The notes beneath the pieces were generated by a model. That model was given only the letters and a program-made list of their open reading frames with translations, was not told the DNA's origin and ran no database searches. This document shows, piece after piece, positions 16,211 to 24,248 of a stretch of 64,000 nucleotides of DNA. Position 1 is the first letter of the stretch. Each line of letters starts with the position of its first letter. This DNA is from Mesorhizobium loti (GTDB taxonomy: Bacteria > Pseudomonadota > Alphaproteobacteria > Rhizobiales > Rhizobiaceae), in assembly GCF_002858745.1 (NCBI RefSeq), contig NZ_PJRO01000008.1:124001-188000 (forward strand). Direction: 5' to 3'. Made by a program: the position numbers and the translations under genes.

Positions 16211-17131
16211 CTATTGCGGCAGCTTCGCCGCAACCTCGCGCAGCGTCTGCATCAGCAGGCCCAGGCCCAGCGTCGGTTGCTGGTCGGCGCGAATGGTGAG
16301 GCCGACCGGCCCCTTGGTTTCGCTGGTATCGATCGGCAGCGCAGCCAGCACCCCATCTTCGATATCGGCAGCCACCACCCCTTCGGAAATCACCCAGACC
16401 GCATCGTTCGAGCGCACGAAGGCGCGACCGAAAGCGTGCGACACGGTTTCGATCTGGGTCGGCCAATTGGGCACGCCGTTGGCGATCAGCAGCCGCTCGA
16501 CGAAGGGGCGAATGATCGATGTGCGTGTTGGCATCAGCGCGACATAACGGGTGAGGTCGGCGAAATCGAAGGCTCCGCCGGCCAGCAAAGGATGGCCGGC
16601 GCGCACCACGAAACGTACCTCTTCCGAATAAAGATGTTCGAACGAAAAGCCGGTCATCTGCTCGGGTGCCGCCAGCCGTCCGACAACGATGTCGAGATCA
16701 CCGACCCGCAACTGCCCGAGCAGCACGGCGTTTTCGCCGGTGACGATCTTGACGCGGCTGGCGGTGTTCTCCCCAAGGAACAGCGCCATGGCACGCGGCA
16801 TGATGCGTGTGGAAACCGTGGGCAGCGCACCGATCCGAACCGGTTCGGCATTGCCCAGCCGATCGGCGGCGATGGAATCCACGCCCTGCCGCAGTGCCGA
16901 GATCGCGGCACCGGCATGGCGCAGGAAAACTTCGCCGAGCCGAGTGACGCGGATGCCGCGACCGTCGCGTTCCAGCACACGCTCGCCGAGCGCCTCCTCC
17001 AGTTCGCGGATGGTCTTGGTCACTGCCGGCTGGCTGACATGCAGCATCTCAGCCGCCTTCATCACGCTTTTCTGGCGCGAGACCTCGACGAATGTCTGCA
17101 GATGTCGGAACTTGATGCGCTGGTCGATCAT
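16211..17131 (-). CDS. pcaQ: LysR-family activator of the protocatechuate operon
   Basis: Activator of pcaDCHGB, expected to respond to 3-carboxymuconate pathway intermediates as in Agrobacterium and Sinorhizobium. The N-terminal winged helix-turn-helix is classical (FRHLQTFVEVSRQKSVMKAAEMLHVSQPAVTKTIRELEEALG), followed by a LysR effector domain; about 306 residues. The start RIKFRHLQTFVEV matches what I recall of PcaQ proteins. Two ATGs are possible, 17131 and 17140; the PcaQ dyad includes the start codon at 17140, so I prefer 17131, which also fits family length. It is divergent from pcaD, the standard rhizobial arrangement. Confidence 0.93.
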   Translation of the reverse strand: MIDQRIKFRHLQTFVEVSRQKSVMKAAEMLHVSQPAVTKTIRELEEALGERVLERDGRGIRVTRLGEVFLRHAGAAISALRQGVDSIAADRLGNAEPVRIGALPTVSTRIMPRAMALFLGENTASRVKIVTGENAVLLGQLRVGDLDIVVGRLAAPEQMTGFSFEHLYSEEVRFVVRAGHPLLAGGAFDFADLTRYVALMPTRTSIIRPFVERLLIANGVPNWPTQIETVSHAFGRAFVRSNDAVWVISEGVVAADIEDGVLAALPIDTSETKGPVGLTIRADQQPTLGLGLLMQTLREVAAKLPQ

Positions 17132-17138
17132 GTCGCCC

Positions 17139-17154
17139 ATAACCTATGAGTTAA
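17139..17154 (+). promoter_or_regulatory. PcaQ operator upstream of pcaD
   Basis: ATAACC-TATG-AGTTAA fits the PcaQ dyad described in Sinorhizobium (ATAACC-N4-GGTTAA) at all positions but one. It lies 67-82 bp upstream of the pcaD start, right for LysR activation, and overlaps the 5' end of pcaQ. A further TTAACC half-site is at 17181-17186. Confidence 0.85.
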
Positions 17155-17220
17155 CAGATTGGCGCATTTTATTATTTTACTTAACCAAACGAAAGGGCAA
17201 CAACAAAAGAGGAGGCGTGC

Positions 17221-18021
17221 ATGCGACTGACACGGATCAACGACATCGTCCTGCACCACCGCCTGACGGGTGCGCCGTCCGACGGGCCTGTCGTCGTCTT
17301 CATCAATTCGCTCGGCACCGATTTTCGCATCTGGGATGAGACCGTGGCTCGTCTGGCCGGCGAATGCGCCACGCTGGTCTACGACAAGCGTGGTCACGGT
17401 CTTTCGGATCTCGGCGATGCCCGGCCAGGTATCGCCACCCATGCCGCCGACCTTGCTGCCTTGCTCGACCATCTTGCCATCGAGCGTGCCGTCATCTGCG
17501 GGCTTTCGATCGGCGGCCTCATCGCGCTCCAGCTCTATGCCAGCCGTCCGGATCTCGTGCAGGCAATGATCTTGAGCGACACCGCCCACAAGATCGGCAC
17601 GGCGCAATCGTGGGACGAGCGTATCGGGATAGCCGAAACCAGGGGTATCGCCGCTTTTGCCGACGGTGTGATGGAAAAGTGGTTCACGCCGGCCTTTCAT
17701 ACCGGGCGTGCCGACGAACTCGCCGGCTACCGCAACATGCTGATCCGCCAGCCGGTCGCCGGCTATGTAGGCGCCTGCAGAGCTCTCGCCGGTGCCGATT
17801 TGACCGAAACCGCTCAAAGGGTTGCGATCCCGGCACTCTGCATCGTCGGCGACCAGGACGGCTCGACGCCGCCGGCGCTCGTTCGATCCCTGGCCGATCT
17901 GGTGCCCGGCGCGCGCTATGAAATCATCGACGGCGCGGGACACATCCCTTGCGTCGAGCAGCCGGAAGCCTTCACGGCGCTGGTCAGCGCCTTCATCCAC
18001 TCGCAATCATCGGGAAACTGA
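17221..18021 (+). CDS. pcaD: 3-oxoadipate enol-lactonase
   Basis: Hydrolyses 3-oxoadipate enol-lactone to 3-oxoadipate, last step of this operon's pathway. The 266-residue alpha/beta-hydrolase has the nucleophile elbow GLSIGG with Ser 96, YDKRGHGLSD at 54-63, and the catalytic His 241 in DGAGHIPCVEQPEAF. The ATG follows AGAGGAGG. It is the first gene of pcaDCHGB, ends one base before pcaC, and is divergent from pcaQ with a PcaQ operator between. Gene order D-C-H-G-B is the one seen in rhizobia. Confidence 0.96.
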   Translation: MRLTRINDIVLHHRLTGAPSDGPVVVFINSLGTDFRIWDETVARLAGECATLVYDKRGHGLSDLGDARPGIATHAADLAALLDHLAIERAVICGLSIGGLIALQLYASRPDLVQAMILSDTAHKIGTAQSWDERIGIAETRGIAAFADGVMEKWFTPAFHTGRADELAGYRNMLIRQPVAGYVGACRALAGADLTETAQRVAIPALCIVGDQDGSTPPALVRSLADLVPGARYEIIDGAGHIPCVEQPEAFTALVSAFIHSQSSGN

Positions 18022-18022
18022 T

Positions 18023-18427
18023 ATGGCCGCAGGCGAGACGATGTCAGAGCGCCACCGGCAGGGAATAAAAACCCGCCGCGCGGTGCTCGGCGATGCCCAT
18101 GTCGATAAGGCGGAGCTTGCCACCACCGATTTCGACCGCCCTTTCCAAGAGCTGATCACCGAGGCGGCCTGGGGTACGGTATGGGCGCGCCCGGCCTGGA
18201 CGGCGCGCGAACGCTCCATCGTCACCATCGCGTTGCTCGCAGCGCTCGGGCACGATGAGGAGGTGGCCATGCATGTGCGCGCCACCGCCAACACCGGGGC
18301 AACGCGCGAGGACATCATCGAGGCCATGCTGCATGTCGCAATCTATGCCGGCGTGCCCGCGGCCAATCGCGCGATCCGTATCGCCAAGCAGGTCTACGAG
18401 ACGCTCGACGCCGAAAGGGAAGCCTGA
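18023..18427 (+). CDS. pcaC: 4-carboxymuconolactone decarboxylase
   Basis: Decarboxylates 4-carboxymuconolactone to 3-oxoadipate enol-lactone. At 134 residues it is a stand-alone PcaC, not fused to PcaD as in some actinobacteria. It has the carboxymuconolactone-decarboxylase domain: FQELITEAAWGTVWARPAWTARERSIVTIALLAALG and the helical EEVAMHVRATANTGATREDIIEAMLHVAIYAGVPAANRAI. ATG 18023 is one base after the pcaD stop; MSERHRQ at 18041 is an alternative start. pcaH follows after 2 bp. Confidence 0.95.
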   Translation: MAAGETMSERHRQGIKTRRAVLGDAHVDKAELATTDFDRPFQELITEAAWGTVWARPAWTARERSIVTIALLAALGHDEEVAMHVRATANTGATREDIIEAMLHVAIYAGVPAANRAIRIAKQVYETLDAEREA

Positions 18428-18429
18428 CC

Positions 18430-19170
18430 ATGACGGACCGCAACCCCGACACAGGCGCCTTTTTCACGCGCGACCGCACCTGGCACCCGCCTGCCTATAC
18501 GCCCGACTACAAGACTTCCGTGCTGCGCTCGCCGCAACGGGCGCTTCTGGCGCTGGACGGTACGCTCTCCGAAATCACCGGTCCGGTCTTCGGCCATGCG
18601 ATCCTCGGCGAACTGGACAACGACCTCATCCATAATTTTGCCCGTTCCGGCGAAGCTGCTATCGGCGAACGCCTCATCGTGCATGGTCGCGTCCTGGACG
18701 AAAATGGGCGCGGCGTGCCGGGCGCACTGATCGAAGTGTGGCAGGCCAATGCTGGTGGCCGCTACCGCCACAAGAAGGAAGGCTATCTGGCAGCGCTTGA
18801 CCCCAATTTCGGCGGCTGCGGGCGCTGCATCACCGACGAGAACGGCAATTACCGTTTCCGCACGGTGAAACCTGGCCCCTACCCCTGGCCGAACGGCCCC
18901 AACGATTGGCGCCCCGCGCACATCCATTTTTCGGTGTTCGGCCACGGCTTTGCCCAAAGGCTGATCACGCAGATGTATTTCGAGGGTGACCCGCTGATCT
19001 GGCGTTGCCCTATCGTGCGCACCATTCCCGATCAGCGCGCCGTGGAACGGCTGATCGCGCCGCTCGATATGGCCAACACCATTCCCATGGACGCACGCGC
19101 CTACAAGTTCGACATCGTCCTGCGCGGCAGACGCTCGACGCTCTTCGAAAACCGGTTGGACGGCAACTAG
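18430..19170 (+). CDS. pcaH: Protocatechuate 3,4-dioxygenase beta subunit
   Basis: Iron-bearing subunit of the intradiol dioxygenase that opens protocatechuate to 3-carboxy-cis,cis-muconate. In the 246-residue protein the four non-haem Fe(III) ligands are visible: Tyr 112 (GGRYRHK), Tyr 151 (PGPYPW), His 164 and His 166 (PAHIHF). The dioxygenase core starts at HGRVLDENGRGVPGALIEVWQANAGG, and an N-terminal domain of about 80 residues typical of beta subunits precedes it. It sits 2 bp after pcaC and 61 bp before pcaG. Confidence 0.97.
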   Translation: MTDRNPDTGAFFTRDRTWHPPAYTPDYKTSVLRSPQRALLALDGTLSEITGPVFGHAILGELDNDLIHNFARSGEAAIGERLIVHGRVLDENGRGVPGALIEVWQANAGGRYRHKKEGYLAALDPNFGGCGRCITDENGNYRFRTVKPGPYPWPNGPNDWRPAHIHFSVFGHGFAQRLITQMYFEGDPLIWRCPIVRTIPDQRAVERLIAPLDMANTIPMDARAYKFDIVLRGRRSTLFENRLDGN

Positions 19171-19181
19171 GTCGTGACCCC

Positions 19182-19232
19182 ATGACGATGATCGAAATGG
19201 CACCTGAAATGGCAAAGAGTTCACGACGCTGA
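19182..19232 (+). CDS. Short ORF coupled to pcaG (16 codons)
   Basis: The pcaH-pcaG gap contains ATG at 19182 and a 16-codon frame (MTMIEMAPEMAKSSRR) whose TGA overlaps the pcaG ATG by one base (TGATG). Because pcaG has no ribosome site of its own (TTCACGACGCTG precedes it), this frame may deliver ribosomes to pcaG by termination-reinitiation. Its own ribosome site is also weak, so it may be chance; expression is unproven. Confidence 0.3.
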   Translation: MTMIEMAPEMAKSSRR

Positions 19233-19849
19233 TGACGCAGGATCTCACCTATCTCAAGGAGACCGCTTCGCAGACGGCGGGCCCCTATGTGCATATCGGG
19301 CTGACACCGAACGCCTCCGGCATCACTGGCGTCTACTCGGCCGACCTCGGCGCGGCGATGGTGAACGACCGCACCAAGGGCACGCGGATCACGATCCGTG
19401 GCTGCGTCATCGACGGCGGTGGCGCGTCGTTGCGCGACGCCCTGGTCGAGATTTGGCAAGCGGATGCGGCAGGCCTCCACAACAGCCCGAGCGAACCGCG
19501 CGGGCAAGCCGATCCCGACTTCACCGGCTGGGGACGCTGCGCATGCGACGGTGACGGCGGCGAATTCATCTTCCACACCATCAAGCCTGGCCGGGTGCCA
19601 TTCAAGGACGGGCGACTGATGGCGCCGCACATCACCTTCTGGATCGTAGCACGCGGCATCAATCTTGGCTTGCACACGCGCATGTACTTCCCGGAGGAAG
19701 AGCAGGCGAATGCCGAGGATCCTCTGCTTCTGCGCCTCGAACATCGCGACCGGGTGACAACGCTGATCGCGCAGGCCGACGGCGACGACAGCTACCGATT
19801 TGACATCCATCTGCAGGGCAAACGGGAAACCGTCTTCCTGGATATCTGA
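19232..19849 (+). CDS. pcaG: Protocatechuate 3,4-dioxygenase alpha subunit
   Basis: Partner of PcaH in the (alpha-beta-Fe) oligomer; it contributes to the active-site cavity but binds no iron. The 205-residue product has QTAGPYVHIGL near the N-terminus, RITIRGCVIDGGGASLRDALVEIWQADAAG, FTGWGRCACDGDGGEFIFHTIKPG and MAPHITFWIVARGINLGLHTRMYF. The Tyr and first His positions used as Fe ligands in PcaH are changed here (Arg in KPGRVPF and Pro-His-Ile-Thr instead of His-Ile-His), as expected for an alpha subunit. Translation probably depends on coupling from upstream. Confidence 0.96.
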   Translation: MTQDLTYLKETASQTAGPYVHIGLTPNASGITGVYSADLGAAMVNDRTKGTRITIRGCVIDGGGASLRDALVEIWQADAAGLHNSPSEPRGQADPDFTGWGRCACDGDGGEFIFHTIKPGRVPFKDGRLMAPHITFWIVARGINLGLHTRMYFPEEEQANAEDPLLLRLEHRDRVTTLIAQADGDDSYRFDIHLQGKRETVFLDI

Positions 19850-19857
19850 GCCAAAGC

Positions 19858-20916
19858 GTGATGAGCGTCTGCCCTTTCGATCATCCTGTCCTTGGTGGCC
19901 TTCTGGGCGATGAAGAGGTCGCCGGCTATTTTTCCGTCGAGGCGGAAGTGAAGGTGATGCTTGCTTTCGAAGCCGCGCTGGCATCCGCCGAGGCAAAGGC
20001 CGGGCTGATACCTGGCAAGGTAGCGGCCGCCATCGTCGACGCAATCGCGGCCTTCAAACCCAACGTCGACCGGTTGCGCGTTGCGGTCTCGACGGATGGC
20101 GTGGTTGTGCCGGAACTGGTGCAGCAGCTGCGCAAAGCAGTCGGCGGTAAAGCGGCATCCCATGTCCATTTCGGCGCCACCAGCCAGGATGTCATCGACA
20201 GCGGCGTGATGCTGCGCCTGAAACCGGTGCTTGCCATCGTCGAACAGCGGCTCGCCGCGTTCCTCGGCGCACTCGACAGCCTCCGGAAACGCGATGGCGA
20301 GCGTCCTCTGATGGCCGCAACGCGCATGCAACCTGCAATCCCAATCCGGGCCGGCAATCGCATAGAGAGTTGGCGAGGACCGTCCGAACGCAACCTGGAG
20401 CGCCTGCGCACATGGATGGTGGACGGGCTGGTGTTGCAGTTCGGCGGTGCGGCCGGAACACTCGACAAGCTCGGCGACAAGGCGAGCGAAGTACGTACGG
20501 CCCTTGCCAGGGAACTCGGGCTGGCCGATCGCCCGCAATGGCATAGCCAGCGCGACCGCATCGCCGAGCTGGCTTCCGTTCTGTCATTGATCTCGGGAAG
20601 CTTCGGTAAATTCGGACAGGACATTGCGCTCATGGCGCTGGCTGACGACGGGATCGAACTCGCCGGTGGCGGTGGCTCCTCGGCCATGCCGCACAAGCAG
20701 AACCCGGTCTCAGCCGAAGTGCTGGTTACGCTTGCTCGCTTCAATGCAGCCCAGCTTGCCGGCATGCATGGTGCGCTGGTGCACGAGCAGGAGCGGTCGG
20801 GCGCGGCCTGGACTTTGGAATGGATGATCTTGCCGCAGATGATCGTCGCCACGGCGACCGCCACAAGGCTCGCCAACGAGCTGGCAGCCAACATTCGGCG
20901 GCTAGGGTGTGACTGA
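19858..20916 (+). CDS. pcaB: 3-carboxy-cis,cis-muconate cycloisomerase
   Basis: Lactonises 3-carboxymuconate to 4-carboxymuconolactone. It is a 352-residue member of the fumarase/aspartase superfamily with HFGATSQD at 104-111 and the signature GSSAMPHKQNP at 273-283 (mobile loop with Ser 275). At this length it lacks the C-terminal extension of the longer (about 450-residue) cycloisomerases, as is common in rhizobia. The first codons are GTG ATG, so the start is 19858 or 19861. It lies 8 bp after pcaG and ends the operon. No pcaIJ/pcaF follow, so 3-oxoadipate must be processed by genes elsewhere. Confidence 0.95.
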   Translation: MMSVCPFDHPVLGGLLGDEEVAGYFSVEAEVKVMLAFEAALASAEAKAGLIPGKVAAAIVDAIAAFKPNVDRLRVAVSTDGVVVPELVQQLRKAVGGKAASHVHFGATSQDVIDSGVMLRLKPVLAIVEQRLAAFLGALDSLRKRDGERPLMAATRMQPAIPIRAGNRIESWRGPSERNLERLRTWMVDGLVLQFGGAAGTLDKLGDKASEVRTALARELGLADRPQWHSQRDRIAELASVLSLISGSFGKFGQDIALMALADDGIELAGGGGSSAMPHKQNPVSAEVLVTLARFNAAQLAGMHGALVHEQERSGAAWTLEWMILPQMIVATATATRLANELAANIRRLGCD

Positions 20917-20962
20917 TAAACAGCCCTCGGCCCCGCTCGAACGAGCAAAGGCTATCCGCAGC

Positions 20963-21652
20963 TCAGACCGTGAGGTGTTTCACGATATCGGCGCGGCCGA
21001 TTTCGGCGCACGAACCGATGAGCACGCAGCGGCCATGATCCATGACAAGATAGTGGTCCGCGATCAGTTCAGCAAAGGACAGGTTCTGTTCAACCACGAT
21101 GAAGGCCGTGCCGCCGGCCTTTCTGCCGTTGATCATCTCGGCCATGCGCTGGATGTTTTCCCACTGCACGCCTTCGGTCGGCTCGTCGAGCACGACGGCT
21201 GGCTGGTGTTCCGCCAGCCCGCGCGTGAAGGACAGCAGCTTCTTTTCGCCACCGGACAGTGTTCCGGCTCGCTGCGCCAGGCGCTTCTCCAGAACTGGGA
21301 AAAGATCGAAGAAGCGCCGGTAACCGTCCAGCCGGCCATCCTTGACCATCAGCGCCAGATTGTCCGAGACGCTGAGATCGTCGAACACCGGCCGTTCCTG
21401 CGGGCAGTAGCTGATACCGAGCCCTCTGCGCGCCTCCGGCGCCATCGAACCCGCCTTGCGACCACCAATAGTCACCTCGCCCGATCGGCACGGCAGATAG
21501 CCGAGCAGAAGCTTGAGCAACGTCGACTTGCCGACGCCGTTGCGGCCGACAACGCACAGGACCTTACCAGCCTCAACCTCGCCGCTGAGATCCTGCACGA
21601 CGTTCAACGAACCATAGCCGCCGGATACAGTGTTGAAGCTGATCGGGATCAT
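20963..21652 (-). CDS. Liv-type ABC transporter ATP-binding protein (LivF-like)
   Basis: Second ATPase of a branched-chain amino acid/amide-type importer. The 229-residue protein is of LivF length, with Walker A GRNGVGKST at 36-44, an LSGGEKKL signature, Walker B VVLDEP and a late VVEQNL segment characteristic of LivF. It overlaps the permease-ATPase fusion by 4 bp and is the last gene of the luxR-amidase-importer cluster. Its end faces pcaB across 46 bp holding a small GCTC/GAGC hairpin (20935-20946). Confidence 0.93.
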   Translation of the reverse strand: MIPISFNTVSGGYGSLNVVQDLSGEVEAGKVLCVVGRNGVGKSTLLKLLLGYLPCRSGEVTIGGRKAGSMAPEARRGLGISYCPQERPVFDDLSVSDNLALMVKDGRLDGYRRFFDLFPVLEKRLAQRAGTLSGGEKKLLSFTRGLAEHQPAVVLDEPTEGVQWENIQRMAEMINGRKAGGTAFIVVEQNLSFAELIADHYLVMDHGRCVLIGSCAEIGRADIVKHLTV

Positions 21653-23376
21653 TTCTGACCTCCGACATAGACAGCTTGCACGGCCGGATCGGCCTGGATG
21701 TCGGCGACACTCCCTTCCGCCAGCAACGCACCGTTGTGGAACACCATCACGCGGTCGGCGATTTTGCGCACCAGCGCCATGTCATGCTCGATAATGATGA
21801 CAGCGTTGCCAAGCCGCTCCGCCGCCCAGCGGATAACATCGACCGCGCGAGAGGTCTCGTCGGCCGAAAGGCCGGCGCAGGGCTCATCTAGCAGCAGGAT
21901 GCGCGGTTGCACGGCAAGCGCCATGGCAAGCTCGAGGATCTGGCGCTCGCCATGCGAAAGATCACTCGCCGCCGCCTCTTCCCTGCAAAGAAAGGGGTAG
22001 CGCGCAGCCAATTCGCCGATGATCGGGCTCGACCAGCGCCGTAGCGAAGGCCTTAGCAGGTCGAGTGGCCGTGCACCGTTGCTCCACAAAGCGATGGCGA
22101 GATTGTCGCCGATCGACAGATCTGGAAACACGCTTGGCGCCTGCAGCTTGCGGCCGAAACCCAGCCGCGCCACCCGGTAAGGAGCCTGGTTGGTGATATC
22201 CAGCGCGCCCACTTTCACGCTGCCGGCGCTGGCCGGCAATTCGCCGGTGATCAGGTTGAAGGTCGAGGTCTTGCCCGCCCCGTTGGGCCCGATGATGCAG
22301 GCAACGCCTTTCGGCGGAAACGCGACGGTCAGGTCGTTCAGGATGTTGATACCGCTCGTGCTGACCCGCGCCGCTTCGATCGTTAGCGGTTCCTGTGCGA
22401 TGGTTTCCCTCCGTGCAGGCGCTTCGATCCTCGCCCGCAGGCGAGCACTCTCGAAGTAGCGGCGCAGGCGATCCGTCACCGGCGTGAACAACCCGACCAC
22501 GCCTTGCGGGAAGGCGAGCACAACCAGCATGAAGAAACCGGCCATGATGACTTCCCAATAAGGGATGTTGTCGCGCATTTCCGCCGTCATCGAACCGACG
22601 AGCAAGGTGCCGAGGACCGGTCCGTAAAGCCGTCCGCGTCCGCCGACCGCCGTCCACACAAGGAGCTCCGCAGAGAAGGCGAAACCGACGACCTGTGGTG
22701 AAACCAGGCCTTGCTGCGGTGCGTAAAGCGCACCGGCGAGGCCGGCGAAAAAGCCGGAGACGGCAAAGGCAAGCGCTTTGTAATGGTGGGGATTGAAACC
22801 GAACAGCGCGACGCGGCGCTCGTTCTGGGCGATCGCCCGCCACAGCACGCCGAGCGGCGCGCGATAAAGCCAGGACGCAAGCGCCAGCACAAGGACCAGT
22901 GCCACGGCGGCGAGATGGTAGTTGGCACGGAAATCGTCAATCCCGGGAAGGCCTGGGATGCCGGCAAGGCCGTTGAAGCCGCCCGTCACCGAATTCCAGT
23001 TGCTGGCGATCTGGAACGTCAGCATCGAAAGCGCCAGCGTGATCAGGGAGAAGAACGGACCGCTGCCGCCATCGCGGCGAAACACCATCAGCCCGATCAG
23101 CAGCGCCAGCATGCCGCTCACCAGCGCAGCGAGGGGCAGAAGCAGATAGATCAGGTAACTACCCGGCATTGCCTTCAGCAGGATCGCTGACAGATAGGCC
23201 GAGATGCCGAAGAACATTGCTTGTCCGAGCGGCAGGAAGCCTGCCTGTCCCCAGCACAGCCCCAGTCCGACAGCAACCATCGCGTAGAGGTAGTAGAGGC
23301 CGAGCTGGTAGGTCCAGTAGTCGCCTACCGCGAACGGCAGGACAAGCAGTGCAATCAGCGTGGCGAGATTAGCCAT
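21649..23376 (-). CDS. Liv-type permease-ATPase fusion (LivM-LivG)
   Basis: One 575-residue polypeptide joins a LivM-type membrane domain (about residues 1-300, roughly eight hydrophobic helices, with GLGLCWGQAGFLPLGQAMFFGISAY near 37-61 and AIAQNERRVALFGF in the cytoplasmic loop) to a LivG-type ATPase (about 330-575; Walker A GPNGAGKT at 363-370, signature LSHGERQ, Walker B ILLLDEP). A charged linker (RRYFESARLRARIEAPARRE) separates them. Both halves look intact with no frameshift, so the fusion is real and is seen in other Rhizobiales. It fixes the permease:ATPase ratio at 1:1. Confidence 0.94.
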   Translation of the reverse strand: MANLATLIALLVLPFAVGDYWTYQLGLYYLYAMVAVGLGLCWGQAGFLPLGQAMFFGISAYLSAILLKAMPGSYLIYLLLPLAALVSGMLALLIGLMVFRRDGGSGPFFSLITLALSMLTFQIASNWNSVTGGFNGLAGIPGLPGIDDFRANYHLAAVALVLVLALASWLYRAPLGVLWRAIAQNERRVALFGFNPHHYKALAFAVSGFFAGLAGALYAPQQGLVSPQVVGFAFSAELLVWTAVGGRGRLYGPVLGTLLVGSMTAEMRDNIPYWEVIMAGFFMLVVLAFPQGVVGLFTPVTDRLRRYFESARLRARIEAPARRETIAQEPLTIEAARVSTSGINILNDLTVAFPPKGVACIIGPNGAGKTSTFNLITGELPASAGSVKVGALDITNQAPYRVARLGFGRKLQAPSVFPDLSIGDNLAIALWSNGARPLDLLRPSLRRWSSPIIGELAARYPFLCREEAAASDLSHGERQILELAMALAVQPRILLLDEPCAGLSADETSRAVDVIRWAAERLGNAVIIIEHDMALVRKIADRVMVFHNGALLAEGSVADIQADPAVQAVYVGGQK

Positions 23377-24223
23377 GCGAGAACAACCCGCGCGGCTTCA
23401 GCCAGAGGAACAGGATCGCCACCACCAGAACGGTGAAATAGGCCTGCGTGCTGCCGAACACGGCTGACATGACGCTGTCCAGGCCGCCGATGACGCCCGT
23501 ACCGGCGACCACGCCCAGCACGCTGCCCAGCCCGCCGACAACCAGCACGAAGAACGATTTGATGACATAATCGAGCCCGAGATAGGGATGCACCGGCACC
23601 AGCGGCGCAACCATGACGCCGGCCAGGCCTGCAAGGCAGGAGCCGATCACGAAAGTGGTGGTGGCAAGCCGCTTGACCGGCATGCCGAGAGCGCGCGCCA
23701 GATCCGGATTGCCGACCATCGCCCTGATCTTGAGCCCTGCCCGGCTGGTTCCGTACCAGGCAAATAGAGCACCGATGATCGCGACACAAACAACGATCAG
23801 CACGAGTCGGTAGGTCGGATAGTCGGCACCGAACAGCGTCGCTGTGCCTGCAAGCGGCACAGAGACACTGTTGAAGCCGAGCCCGAACCCGGCTTCGGCC
23901 AGCTTGCGCAGGAGCAGGCTCAACCCCCACGTTGCCACCAGCGTATCGAACGGACGGCGGTAGAGCGGGCGGATCAAAAGCATTTCGACCATCAGCCCGA
24001 CGCCACCGCAGACAAGCAGCGCCAGCGGCACCGCCAAAACGAAAGGCGCACCGGCTCTGTCGACCACCAATGCGCAGAACGCGCCCATCATGACAAACTC
24101 GCCATGCGCCAGATTGAGCACGCCGAGCATGCCGAAGGTGATGGCGAGCCCCAGCGCGATCATCGCCAGCGTCGTCACACCAAAAAGGATGTTCAATATC
24201 TGCGTGACGATCAGCGGATCCAC
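23369..24223 (-). CDS. Liv-type ABC transporter permease (LivH-like)
   Basis: First membrane subunit of the importer. From the GTG at 24223 it is 284 residues, LivH length, beginning DPLIVTQILNILFGVTTLAMIALGLAI and then GMLGVLNLAHGEFVMMGAF, the LivH hallmark. GTG 24223 is chosen because GGGGGAGGGG lies directly upstream and no ATG opens the frame near there; an earlier in-frame start at 24277 would overlap the binding-protein gene. Its 3' end overlaps the fusion gene by 8 bp. Confidence 0.92.
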   Translation of the reverse strand: MDPLIVTQILNILFGVTTLAMIALGLAITFGMLGVLNLAHGEFVMMGAFCALVVDRAGAPFVLAVPLALLVCGGVGLMVEMLLIRPLYRRPFDTLVATWGLSLLLRKLAEAGFGLGFNSVSVPLAGTATLFGADYPTYRLVLIVVCVAIIGALFAWYGTSRAGLKIRAMVGNPDLARALGMPVKRLATTTFVIGSCLAGLAGVMVAPLVPVHPYLGLDYVIKSFFVLVVGGLGSVLGVVAGTGVIGGLDSVMSAVFGSTQAYFTVLVVAILFLWLKPRGLFSHG

Positions 24224-24248
24224 GGCCCCTCCCCCTTCTATCCGCGGA

